From Antedon mediterranea (lineage: Eukaryota; Echinodermata; Crinoidea; Comatulida; Antedonidae), in NCBI RefSeq assembly GCF_964355755.1, contig NC_092676.1, positions 12,012,288 to 12,076,287 on the forward strand: a stretch of DNA of 64,000 bases, read 5' to 3'. Under the pieces are notes generated by a model. The model was not told the DNA's origin and did not search any database. It saw nothing but the letters and a program-made list of their open reading frames with translations. Position numbers and translations under genes: made by a program. Shown here piece by piece: positions 33,534-46,239 of this stretch; position 1 is the stretch's first letter, and every line of letters begins with the position of its first letter.

Positions 33534-35078
33534 TTGTAATGAATGTTGCTACATTGGTAGCGAAATGTCCGATTCATGCAAGATATTGTATTGTAATATG
33601 TTATCAATAAACATTTATGGATGGTAGTTGGTGTGTATGGCCGCACCGTCCCAGAATAAACATGTTTTAAACAGATAGTTTGTCTCCGATGATTTTTGTA
33701 TGGGGTTAATGGAGAGTGAAATAGATCAAATATAGAACATTTGCAAAGATGCCGATTTCCAGACCGATTTCGAAACTTAGACTAATTCCGCCGCCGGGCT
33801 AGGCCTTAGGCATATACGAAGTCGAGTTTTTAAAGTAGAAAACTCCACCTAAACTTTTGAATTCGCATCTGGATAGTTGAATTTTTAACAAATATCATAA
33901 ATATCATAGGTGATTATGTATGGTAATAAGTATAAGTATAAGTGCAATTCTGGGGGTATTGACAAACTGCAAGCCATGGATTCATTGGATTCATTGGAGT
34001 CAACGGCCCACGTGACCATGTTAATTGCAATTCAAGCGAGTCAGTACGAAGTGTAACTGCACTATTGTACCAAAAGTGCGAGGCACCATAAAACATATTA
34101 AATAATTTTAATATAAATTAGTATGTTCATATCAAACATTAGAGGGGAGTACTTAAAAAATAAAATCATTATTTTATGTTATGTTGTTCTAAACATACCG
34201 TACTACTACCTACTGTACTACTAAAATAAAGTCAAGCCTGCCTGCTGCCCCCTTCTTGTTGGTCAGTCTCGCTTGTAGTTATTTTTTCCAAAATGTCTCC
34301 CGCCGGCCCACCACACAGCCCAGGCCTAGTAATTTTAATATAATATAGCCTAGGGCTTCCTACTAGTAGATGATATTTTGTTTAAAAAAATACATTTCAC
34401 AAGACTTAGATTTAAAATATCCGTAATCCACTGTGTTCGTCCATTGTTGACAGCGTTGATAAAGAAGCTACTGCCAGGCCTAGACTGTACTAAGCATACA
34501 GCGAATAGCCGTCTCTACTCCGGCGGGTGGGCTACCGTATACTATAGGGCCTAGGCTAGGCTAGCTAGCTAGGCTTCTTAGACGGTGACCAGGCACAATC
34601 TAAAACTAACTGTAAACATCGAAGTTGCATCTGGATATTCAAAATTGTTAACATAATTACATTAACGGTAGGTGATTCATAAATGTTTATGAATTGTACA
34701 CAAATATTAACGAAGGCTTATTATTATAAGGCTTGCACTTGTTGGTATTTTTTCCGTTGAATTACCGTAGTGGATTGCATGCATTGCGTGGATTGCGTGC
34801 ATTATGACTGCATTGCGTGCCTCGTTGACACGCACTTTGGCAACACTCCAATTCTGGGCTCTATTTTCATTATTAGCTCTGCCCCAAACATGGTGGGCTA
34901 GTAGGCCTACTGGAGACCTAATATTTAATTTCATATTTCAATGAATAGGTGCACTTTCCGGGGACAAGCTCTATTGTCCTTGTTAGTCTTATATATTTTG
35001 TTTCATATAATTTCAAATCATGTAAAGTACCAATTTCAGGCGGGAGTCTGTGCAACTCTATTTTTTTTTATTTTAAAC

Positions 35079-35190
35079 AGTTTGGTATGCCGTCGTGGTT
35101 GTTATGCAAATGAGCTTGTGCACGTGTATTATGGGGAAGATAATATGTTAATCATTAGCGGTCAACACGCAACACTGCTAAATTTTGATG
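35079..35190 (+). repeat. spacer internal repeat, second copy (spacer 2)
   Basis: Nearly identical to 18781-18892. The surrounding frame that is open in spacer 1 is cut by a TAA here (35228-35232 region). Confidence 0.65.
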
Positions 35191-35375
35191 CTGTTAATAT
35201 TTACATTAGAATATTGTTCAAATCATGTAAATAAAACATTTTCCGGGCGGGAACCCAGCAGCTCTCGAAAAGAACTCCAGGTGGAAAAGAAGCTCACACA
35301 TGAGTACTGAATATGAAGGAGCACATTGGCTTCTTTTGGAGTCTTTTTACATGTATTTGATTTCAAAAACAATAT

Positions 35376-38300
35376 CTATTTTCAATTAAAAAAAAATAAT
35401 AATAAAAAAATAAAAATATCCGTAGAGGTTCGAACCCAATGCTGAGAGCACACAAACTTGAGCATTATCCGTTACGCCACAAACCAGTAGATGACTGAAG
35501 AGCTGATAATACTCTATTTATATGAAATGAATGATCAATCAATGAAAAATAATGTTATGCAACTTTCTGATTTTAAAAAAGGTCCACTTTTTTAGGTCTG
35601 ACATTTACAACCTTCAAAATATCTAACTTTCAAAAACAATATTTATTTTCAATTAAAAAAAAAAGAGAAAAAATATCCCTAGAGGTTCGAAACCACTATT
35701 GAGAGCACTCAAACCTGAGCATTACCCGTTACGCCACAAATCAGTAGATGACTGAAGAGCTGATAGAAGTCTATTTATATGAATGGATGATCAATCAATG
35801 AAAAATAATGCTATGCAACTTTATTTCTGATTTTTAAAAAGGTCCACTTGGTTAGGCATGACATTTACAACCATAAAAATATCTCACTATCAAAAACAAT
35901 ATTTATTTTCAATTAAAAAAAAAAAGAAATAAATATTCCTAGAGGTTCGAACCGACTACTGAGAGAACTCAAACCTGAGCATTCCCGGTTACGCTTCAAC
36001 AACTGAGTGATGAGATGAGTGAAGAGCTGATAATAGTCTATTTATATGAAATGAATGATCAATCAATGAAAAATAATGTTATGCAACTTTGTTTCTGATT
36101 TTAAAAAAGGTCCACTTGTTTAGGCCTGACATTTACAACTATAACAATATCTCACTTTCAAAAACAATATTTATTATAAAAAAAAGAAAAAAAGAAAAGC
36201 AATTTCCCTAGAAGTTGGAACCCGCTACTGAGAGCACGCAAACCTGGGTATTACCCGTTACGCCACAAACCAGTAGATGACTGAAGAGCTGATAATATGA
36301 AATTAATGATCAATCAATGAAAAATAATGCCATGCAACTTTGTTTCTGATTTTAAAAAAGGTCCACTTCTTTAGGCCTGACATTTACAACCCTCAAAATA
36401 TCTCATTTTCAAACAAAATATTTATTTTCAATTAAAAAAAAAAGAAAAATGAAATATCACTAGAGGTTCGAACCCACTACTGAGAGCACTCAGACCTGAG
36501 TAGTACCCGTTACGCCACAAACCAGTAGATGACTGAAGAGCTGATAATATGAAATGAATGATCAATCAATGAAAAATAATGTTATGCAACTTTGTTTCTG
36601 ATTTTAAAAAAGGTCCACTTGTTTAGGCCTGACATTTACAACTATAACAATATCTCACTTTCAAAAACAATATTTATTTTCAAATAAAAAAAAAAAAGCA
36701 ATATCCCTAGAAGTTGAAACCCGCTACTGAGAGCACTCAAGCCTGGGTATTACCCGTTACGCCACAAACCAGTAGATGATTGAAGAGCTGATAATATGAA
36801 ATTAATGATCAATCAATGAAAAATAATGCCATGCAACTTTGTTTCTGATTTTAAAAAAGGTCCATTTGTTTAGGCCTGACATTTACAACCCTCAAAATAT
36901 CTCACTTTCAAACAAAATATTTATTTTCAATAAAAAAAAAAGCAAAAAGAAATATCCCTAGAGGTTCGAACCCACTACTGAGAGCACTCAGACCTGAGTA
37001 ATACCCGTTACGCCATAAACCAGTAGATGACTGAGGAGCTGATAATAGTCTATTTATATAAAATGAATGATCAATCAATGAAAAATAATGCCATGTAACT
37101 TTGTTTCTGATTTTAAAAAAGGTCCACTTGTTTAGGCCTGACATTTACAACCCTCAAAATATCTCATTTTCAAACAAAATATTTATTTTCAATTAAAAAA
37201 AAAGCAAAAAGAAATATCCCTAGAGGTTCGAACCCACTACTGAGAGCACTCGGACCTAAGTATTACCCGTTACGCCATAAACCAGTAGATGACTGAGGAG
37301 CTGATAATAGTCTATTTATATAAAATGAATGATCAATCAATGAAAAATAATGCCATGCAACTTTGTTTCTGATTTTAAAAAAGGTCCACTTGTTTAGGCC
37401 TGACATTTACAACCCTCAAAATATATCACTTTCAAAAACAATAATTATTTTTAATTAAAAAAAAAAAAAAAAAAATCTTTAGAGTTGCAAACCCACTACT
37501 GCGAGCACTCAAACTTCAGCATTACCCGCTACGCCACAAACCAGTAGATGACTGAAGAGCTAATAATACTCTATTTATAGGAAATGAATAATAAATCAAT
37601 GAAAAATAATGCCATGCAACTTTGTTTCTGATTTTAAAAAAGATCCATTTGTTTAGGCCTGACATTTACAACCCTCAAAATATCTCATTCTCAAAAAAAA
37701 TATTTATTTTAAATAAGAAAAAAAAAGCAATATCACTAGAGGTTGGAACCCGCTACTAAGAGCACTCAAACCTGGGTATTACCCGTTACGCCACAAACCA
37801 GTAGATGACTGAAGTGCTGATAATATGAAATTAATGATCAATCAATGAAAAATAATGCCATGCAATTTTGTTTCTGATTTTAAAAAAGGTCCACTTCTTT
37901 AGGCCTGACATTTACAACCCTCAAAATATCTCATTTTTAAAAAAAAAATTATTTTCAATTAAAAAAAAAAAGAAAAAAAAATATCCTTAGAGGTTCGAAC
38001 CCACTACTGAGAGCACTCAGACCTGAGTATTACCCGTTACGCCACAAACCAGTAGATGACCGAGGAGCTGATAATAGTCTATTTATATGAAATGAATGAT
38101 CAATCAATGAAAAATAATGTTATGCAACTTTGTTTCTGATTTTAAAAAAGGTCCACTTCTTTAGGCCTGACATTTACAACCCTCAAAATATCTCATTTTC
38201 AAACAAAATATTTATTTTCAATTAAAAAAAAAAGCCAAAAGAAATATCCCTAGAGGTTCGAACCCACTACTGAGAGCACTCAGACCTGAGTATTACCCGT

Positions 38301-39858
38301 TACGCCATAAACCAGTAGATGACTGAGGAGCTGATAATAGTCTATTTATATAAAATGAATGATCAATCAATGAAAAATAATGCCATGCAACTTTGTTTCT
38401 GATTTTAAAAAGGTCCACTTCTTTAGGCCTGACATTTACAACCCTCAAAATATCTCATTTAAAAAAAATATTTATTTTCAATAAGAAAAAAAAAAGCAAT
38501 ATCCCTAGAGGTTGGAACCCGCTACTGAGAGCACTCAAACCTGGGTATTACCCTTTACGCCACAAACCAGTAGATGACTGAAGAGCTGATAATATGAAAT
38601 TAATTATCAATAAATGAAAAATAATGCCATGCAACTTTGTTTCTGATTTTAAAAAAGGTCCACTTCTTTAGGCCTGACATTTACAACCCTCAAAATATCT
38701 CATTTTCAAAAAAAATATTTATTTTCAATTTAAAAAATAAAGAAAAAAGTAATATCCCTAAAGGTTCGAACCTACTACTGAGAGCACTCACACATGAGTA
38801 TTACCCGTTACGCCACAAACCAGTAGATGTCTGAGGACCTGATAATAGTCTTTTTATATGAAATTAATGATCAATCAATGAAAAATAATGCCATGCAACT
38901 TTGTTTCTGATTTTAAAAAAGGTCCACTTGTTTAGGCCTGACATAAACAAGCCTCAAAATATCTCACTTTCAAAAACCATATTTATTTTCAATTTAAAAA
39001 AAAAAGAAAAAAAATATCCCTAGAGGTTCAACCCACTACTCAGAGCATTCAAACCTGGGCATTACCCGTTACGCCACAAACCAGTAGATGACTGATGAGC
39101 TGATAATAGTCTATTTATATGAAATGAATGATCAATCAATGAAAAATAATGCCATGCAACTTTGTTTCCTATTTTAAAAAAGATCCATTTGTTTTGGCCT
39201 GACATTTAAAACCATCAAAATATCTCATTTTCAAAAGAAAAAAATTATTTTCAATAAGAAAAAAAAAGCAATATCCCTAGAGGTTGGAACCCGCTACTGA
39301 GAGCACTCAAACCTGGGTAGTACCCGTTACGCCACAAACCAGTAGATGACTGAAGAGCTGATAATATGAAATTAATGATCAATCAATGAAAAATTAATAC
39401 CATGCAACTTTGTTTCTGATTTTAAAAAAGGTCCACTTCTTCAGGCCTGACATTTACAACCCTCAAAATATTTCATATTCATACAAAATATTTATTTTCA
39501 ATTTAAAAAAAAAAATAAAAATGTCCCAAGAGGTTCAAACCCACTACTGAGAGAACTCAAACCTGAGCATTACCGGTTACGCCACAAACCAGTAGATGAC
39601 TGAAGAGATCATAATAGTCTATTTATATGAATGGATGATCAATCAATGAAAAATAATGCTATGCAACTTTATTTCTGATTTTTAAAAAGGTCCACTTGGT
39701 TAGGCATGACATTTACAACCATAAAAATATCTCACTATCAAAAACAATATTTGTTTTCAAAAAAAAAAAAATATCCTTACATGTTCGAACCCACTACTGG
39801 GAGCACTCAAAACTGAGCATTACCCGTTATGCCATAAAGTAGTACACGACAGAACAGT
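35376..39858 (-). repeat. ~250-bp tRNA-like satellite, block D (minus orientation)
   Basis: About 18 monomers between spacers 2 and 3. The first three or four closely match the start of block B and about 23410-24600, so spacer and adjoining satellite were duplicated together. The last monomer again shows the diverged GTAGTACACGACAGAACAG border form seen at the end of block C. Confidence 0.92.
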
Positions 39859-40997
39859 TTATAATAGTCTATTTATAAGTGTATTACGTAATTCATCATT
39901 ACGTCATAAATATCATATTAACCTTGTTAAAACGAAAATGGCGAGTTAGCTCAGACGACTGAGCGTCGTGTTGACAACACGTATGTCGTGGGTTCGATTC
40001 CCACGCTTGTCGGTGGAATGGAGTTAAAGGTATGCGACCAACTGTGTTTGGGGTTCACAGAATTTACGTCCCCCTTTCCACCACACATCTTGAGAAGGCA
40101 CTGGCAATGCATCTGGTGATGATGTGGTGGAAATGACCCCAATGCTGTGGCAGGGCATTAGTGCTGATGCAAGGAGAGCACATTTTTAATTTTTTTTTTG
40201 GCTTTCGCTACATGTATTTGATCTCGTAAATTTTATGTTTAGCGCCCTCAATTTAATGTAAAAAGAAATTAATTTATCTTCGTTACGTGTATAGAAGAGA
40301 ATGTATGTCTCACCGTAGTTTGGTATGCCGTTTGTTATTATGCAAATGAGTTTTTGCAGGTGTAGTCGGAAAGATGGTATTGTTAGTAATTCGCGGTCAA
40401 CACGCCACACTGTTGAATTTTGATTTTGTAATGAATGTTGCTACATTGGTAGCGAAATGTCCGATTCATGTAAGATATTGTATTGTAATATGTTATCAAT
40501 AAACATTTATGGATGGTAGTTGGTGTGTATGGCCGCACCGTCCCAGAATAAACATGTTTTAAACAGATAGTTTGTCTCCGATGATTTTTGTATGGGGTTA
40601 ATGGAGAGTGAAATAGATCAAATATAGAACATTTGCAAAGATGCCGATTTCCAGACCGATTTCGAAACTTAGACTAATTCCGCCGCCGGGCTAGGCCTTA
40701 GGCATATACGAAGTCAAGTTTTTAAAGTAGAAAACTCCACCTAAACTTTTGAATTCGCATCTGGATAGTTGAATTTTTAACAAATATCATAAATATCATA
40801 GGTGATTATGTATGGTAATAAGTATAAGTATAAGTGCAATTCTGGGGGTATTGACAAACTGCAAGCCATGGATTCATTGGATTCATTGGAGTCAACGGCC
40901 CACGTGACCATGTTAATTGCAATTCAAGCGAGTCAGTACGAAGTTTAACTGCACTATTGTACCAAAAGTGCGAGGCACCATAAAACATATTAAATAA
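39859..40997. repeat. inter-satellite spacer, copy 3 of 3, left part
   Basis: Collinear with 32979-34105 of spacer 2, including SINE, first internal repeat (about 40317-40426) and GGATTCATT micro-repeats, and stopped by the Helitron-like insertion at 40998. Confidence 0.88.
39940..40199 (+). mobile_element. tRNA-Val(GAC)-like SINE, copy 3
   Basis: This is the best-paired tRNA head of the three: GCTTGTC at the 3' acceptor turns the G-G mismatch into a G-U pair, and D, anticodon and T stems match copy 1. The body has a short insertion near 40115 (GATGATG) beside the inverted repeat. A T run lies at 40190-40199. Confidence 0.7.
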
Positions 40998-42209
40998 TTG
41001 GTTATCCGCACTTGGCGGATAACCCCTTGTTATTGTCAGGATCTTTTTCTATGTTCTTCTTTCTTTCCACGATTTTTGTTCGCAGCGTATCTCTAATTCT
41101 GGCCAACATATGATTGTATAACTTTGTCAAAAGATTGCTCTGTAGCTGTAGATGTGCAAGAAACTTTTTTTTTTTAATTTTGAGTCGCGCAGCGTAAGTT
41201 ACGCGCGATTTTATGAATTTCAATGATTGATCATAGATTAAAAATGAAAAGTCATTTTCTATTGAAACTTGGTGAAAATTTAAGTCATATCATGCACAAA
41301 CTTTCTATGGATTAAAAATGGCATGTTTTACAAAAAGTTACGCGTGCACGCGCGTTTAAAATTTCAAAATGCGAAAAATCAATTTCTAATCAACTTTCTA
41401 CGCGTTTCATGTCATTTTGAGCATTTCAAAAATTCCCACGCGTGCGCAATTTTTTTACGCGCACGTGCGCACGTAGCGCAAAAACATCATTTTTTTGCTT
41501 GATTTTTGTTTTTTCTGTCTTTTTTAGAAAATTTACCAACTTTCAAACAATTTCGACTTAAAATCACGTCATACGAGCACGTAGAATTAAACAATTTACG
41601 CTCATTTTTTATGAAAAAGTTCAAAAATTTGTCAAAATTATGCCTTTTTTTAAACAGTCATAGATTCTAAACTACGTGGTGAACTTTTTTATAATTACAT
41701 ATTCTGGTAGTAGATGAGTTGTAGATATCGAATCATGCATCAATATGGCTAACCGGACATTGTGACGTCATCGTATGGCCACTCGAATATAAAATAGCGG
41801 ATTTTTATCTCTTTCGTCATAGCTCATCACATTTAATAGAGCGCCTCTCCACCTATCCGTATTCCATTTCCTCCCATTTTTTTATATTGTCTAGGCCAAT
41901 CAATTATCTTTCGCATGATATACCGTTTTTAAAATTGTGATGAAGTCATCATGTCCAAAAGCGTCAATAACTTGAGCCACTTATTTCCACCTATTCTTCC
42001 TTGTTTGTAGTACGTATACAATATATATATTGTATATATATATAGTGTAAACTGTATATACTTAGACGTGACGCAAAATAGAGAGCGCACTAACATTTTT
42101 TTCAATGGCATAATAGTTTTTCTGCGCGCACTATTCTAACGTATGACGTGCACGTGGCTTTTGCGCTGCGGATAACCTAACTCGTCCGTAGTGACGAGTT
42201 CAAATCTAG
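40998..42209 (+). mobile_element. solitary non-autonomous Helitron-like element (1,212 bp)
   Basis: Comparison with spacer 2 gives exact ends: AATAA|TTGGTTATCC...CAAATCTAG|TTTTA, with no target duplication, between A and T. The 5' end is a hairpin, GGTTATCCGC-ACTTG-GCGGATAACC (41000-41024). The 3' end carries GCGGATAACC again (inverse of the 5' arm), a perfect 8-bp hairpin AACTCGTC-CGTAGT-GACGAGTT and CAAATCTAG. These are Helitron hallmarks, and the inverted-repeat arrangement resembles Helentron/Helitron2-type families. No protein frame is present, so it must have been moved by an enzyme supplied in trans. It is the same family as the array to the right but in opposite orientation. Confidence 0.85.
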
Positions 42210-42705
42210 TTTTAATATAAATTAGTATGTTCATATCAAACATTAGAGGGGAGTAATTAAAAAATAAAATCATTATTTTATGTTATGTTGTTCTAAACAT
42301 ACCGTACTACTACTGTACTACTAAAATAAAGTCAAGCCTGCCTGCTGCTCCCTTCTTGTTGGTCAGTCTCGCTTGTAGTTATTTTTTCTAAAATGTCCCC
42401 CGCCGGCCCACCACACAGCCCAGGCCTAGTAATTTTAATATAATATAGCCTAGGGCTTCCTACTAGTAGATGATATTTTGTTGAAAAAAATACATTTCAC
42501 AAGACTTAGATTTAAAATATCCGTAATCCACTGTATTCGTCCATTGTTGACAGCGTTGATAAAGAAGCTACTGCCAGGCCTAGACTGTACTAAGCATACA
42601 GCGAATAGCCGTCTCTACTCCGGCGGGCGGGCTACCGTATACTATAGGGCCTAGGCTAGGCTAGCTAGCTAGGCTTCTTAGACGGTGACCAGGCACAATC
42701 TAAAA
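42210..42705. repeat. inter-satellite spacer, copy 3 of 3, right part
   Basis: Collinear with 34106 to about 34606 of spacer 2 (AATATAAATTAG to ACAATCTAAAA), then replaced by the Helitron-like array. The continuation is not in the window. Confidence 0.88.
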
Positions 42706-43867
42706 CTAGATTTGAACTCGTCACTACGGACGAGTTAGGTTATCCGCAGTCCTAAAGCCACGTGCACGTTATACGTTGGAATATTGCGCGCAGAAAAACG
42801 ATTATGCCATTGAAAAAATGTGAGTGCGCTCTCTATTTTGTGTCACGTCAAAGTGTATACGGTATACACTATATACCGTATACGTACTACATACAGTTCA
42901 GAATAGGTGAAAATAAGTGACCAAAGTTATTGACGCTTTTGCACATGATCACGTCATAACAATTTTTAAAATGGTGAATCATGCGAAAGATAATTGATTG
43001 ACATAGACAATATAAAGAAATGGAGGGCAATGGAATACGGATAAGTGGAGATGCGCTCTATTAAATGTGATGAGCTATACGAAAGAGAAAAAAATCCTAT
43101 ATTTTATATTCGAGTGGCCATACGATGACGTCACAATGTCCTGATAGCCATATTGATACATGATTCGATATCTACAACTCATCTACTACCAGAATATGTA
43201 ATTATAAAAAAGTTTACCACGTAGTTTAGAATCTATGACTGTTTAAAAAAAGGCATAATTTTGACAAATTTTTGGACTTTTTCATCAAAATTGCGCGCAA
43301 ATTGTTTAATTCTACGTGCTCGTATGACGAGATTTTAAGGCAAAATTGATTGAAAATTGGTAAATATATTATAAAAGACAGAAAAAACAAAAATCAAGCA
43401 AAAAAAAGATGTTTTTGCGCTACGTGCGCACGGGTGCGTAAAAAAAGTGCGCACGCTTGGGAATTTTTGAAATGCTCAAAATGACATGAAACGCGTAGAA
43501 AGTTGATTAGAAATTGATTTTTCGCAATTTGAAATTTTAAACGCGCGTGCGCGCGTAACTTTTTGTAAAACATGCCATTTTCTCTCCATAGAAAGTTAGC
43601 GCATAATATGACTTAAATTTTCACCAAGTTTCTATACCAAATGACATTTAGTTTTTATTCTATGATCAATCATTGAAATTCATAAAATCGCGCGTAACTT
43701 ACGCTGCGCGACTCAAAATTCATAAAAAAAAGTTTCTTGCACATCTACAGCTACAGGGCAATCTTTTCACAAAGTTATACAACTTTATGTTGGCCAGAAT
43801 TAGAGATACGCAGCGAACAAAATTCGTGGAAAGAAAGAAGAATATAGAAAAAAAAAAAAAAGAAAAA
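42706..43867 (-). mobile_element. Helitron-like array unit 1 (5'-truncated)
   Basis: Border unit next to spacer 3. It lacks the terminal hairpin module and joins unit 2 as AAAAACTAG. Its variant CAGTCCTAAAGCC makes it a near twin of unit 8. Confidence 0.85.
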
Positions 43868-45021
43868 CTAGATTTGAACTCGTCACTACGGACGAGTTAG
43901 GTTATCCGCAGCGCAAAGGCCACGTGCACGTCATACGTTAAAACATTGCGCGCAGAAAAACGATTAAGTAATTGAAACAATTTCAGCGTGCTCTTTATTT
44001 TTCGTCACGTCTGAGTATATACGGTATACACTATATACTGTATACGTACTACATACAGTGCAGAATAGGTGAAAATAAGTGACCAAAGTTATTGACGCTT
44101 TTGAACATGATGACGTCATCACAATTTTTAAAATGATGAATCGTGCGAAAGATAATTGATAGACCTAGACAACATAAAAAAAATGGGGGGAAATGGAATA
44201 CAAATAAGTGGAGATGCGCTATATTAAATGTGACGAGCTACGATGAAAGAGAAAAAAATCCTATATTTTATATTCGAGTGGCCATATGATGACGTCACAT
44301 TGTCCGGTTAGCCATATTGATGCATGATTTGATATCTGCAACTCATCTACTACCAGAATATGTAATTATAAAAAAGTTCACCACGTAGTTTAGAATTTAT
44401 GACTGTTTAAAAAAAGGCATAATTTTGACTAATTTTTGAACTTTTTCATCAAAAATGCGCGTAAATTGTTTAATTCTACGTGCTCGTATGACGTGATTTT
44501 TAGTCGAAATTGTTTGAAAGTTGGTACATTTTCTAAAAAAGACATGAAAAACAAAAATCAAGCAAAAAAATGATGTTTTTGCGCTACGTGCGCACGTGCG
44601 CGTAAAAAAATTGCGCACGCGTGGGAATTTTTGAAATGCTTACAATGACATGAAACGCGTAGAAAGTTGATTAGATATTAATTTTTCGCATTTTGAAATT
44701 TTAAACGCGCATGCGCGCGTAACTTTTTGTAAAATATGCCATTTTTAATCCATAGAAAGTTTGCGCAACATATGACTTAAATTTTCACCAAGTTTCAATA
44801 CAAAATGAATTTTAGTTTTTAATCTATGATCAATAATTGAAATTCATAAAATCGCGCGTAACTTACGCTGCGCGACTCAAAATTTGAAAAAAAAAGTTTC
44901 TTGCACATCTACAGATATAGGCCAATCTTTTAACAAAGTTATACAATCTTCTGTTGGCTAGAATTAGAGATACGCTGCCCACAAAAAATGGGAGAGAAGT
45001 GTGTAAAGAAAGAAATAAATA
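43868..45021 (-). mobile_element. Helitron-like array unit 2 (5'-truncated)
   Basis: Its end AGAAATAAATA joins CTAG directly, without a hairpin module. The variant AAGTAATTGAAACAATTTC groups it with unit 17. Confidence 0.85.
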
Positions 45022-46239
45022 CTAGACTTGAACTCGTCACTTCGGACGAGTTAGGTTATCCGCAGCGCAAAGGCCACGTGCACGTCATACGTTAGAATAT
45101 TGCGCGCAGAAAAACGATTATGCCATTGAAAAAATGTTAGTGCGCTCTCTATTTTGTGTCACGTCAAAGTATATACGGTATACGCTATATTCTGTATACG
45201 TACTACATACAGTGCAGAATATGTGAAAATAAGGGACCCAAGTTATTGACGCTTTTAGACATGATGACGTCATCACAACTTAAAAAATGGTAGATTATGC
45301 GAAAGATAATTGATTGGTCTAGACAATATAACAAAATGGGGGGAAATGGAATACGGATAAGTGGAGATGCGCTCTATTAAATGTGATGCGCTATGACGAA
45401 AGAGACAAAAACCCTATATTTGATATTCGAGTGGCCATACGATGACGTCACAATGTCCGGTTAGCCATATCGATGCATGATTTGATTTCTAAAACTCATC
45501 TACTTCCAGAATCTGAAATTTTAAAAAAGTTCACCACGGAGTTTAGAATCTATGACTGTTTTAAGAAAGGCATAATTTTGACAAATTTTTGAACTTTTTC
45601 ATCAAAAACGCGTGCAAATTGTTCAATTCTACGTGCTCGTATGACGTGATTTTAAGTCGAAATTGATTGAAAATTGGTAAATTTACTAGAAAAAGCTGAA
45701 AAAACAAAAATCAAGCAAAAAAAAGATGTTTCTGCGCTACGTGCGCACGCGCGCGTAAAAAAATTGCGCATGCGTGGGAATTTTTGAAATGCTTAAAATG
45801 ACCTGAAACGCGTAGAAAGTTGATTAGAAATTGATTTTACGCATTTTGAAATTTTAAACGCGCGTGCGCGCGTAACTTTAAGGAAAAGTGCGATTTCCAA
45901 TCCATAGAAAGTTAGCGCATGATATAAACTACACTTTTGCCAAGTTTCAATTAAAATTGCTTTTTGGTTTTTGATCTATGTTAAATACGCGAAAATCACA
46001 AAAACGCGCGTAACTTACGCTGCGCGACTATAAAGTCAAAAAACGAAACGTCCTGCACATCTACAGCTACAGGTCAATCTTATGAAAAAGTTACACAATC
46101 TTTTGTTTGCCAGAATTTGAGATACGCTGCCAACAAAATTCCGGGAAAGAAAGAAGAATAACATAGAAAAAAAAAAAAAAAAAAAAAAAAAAAGATCCTG
46201 ACAATAACAAGGGGTTATCCGCCAAGTGCGGATAACCAA
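45022..46239 (-). mobile_element. Helitron-like array unit 3
   Basis: It starts CTAGACTTG, with loop CTTCG in place of CTACG in the 3' hairpin. The right end is complete, with the hairpin module. Confidence 0.85.

Larger units (their letters stand above)
32976..35375. repeat. inter-satellite spacer, copy 2 of 3 (most complete)
   Basis: This is the longest uninterrupted copy: SINE, first internal repeat (33424-33533), a ~780-bp part absent from copy 1, GGATTCATT micro-repeats near 33980, a GC-rich part with GCTAG repeats near 34560, GCATTGCGT micro-repeats near 34790 and the second internal repeat (35079-35190). It gives the empty sites for the Helitron-like insertions in copy 3: AATAA|TTTTA between 34105 and 34106, and AATCTAAAA|CTAACTG near 34607. 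No gene was recognised. Confidence 0.85.

Noticed and set aside
11560-39858. CRISPR-like array
   Set aside because: Monomers are ~250-bp whole-unit repeats without short repeat-unique spacer structure, in a eukaryotic context.
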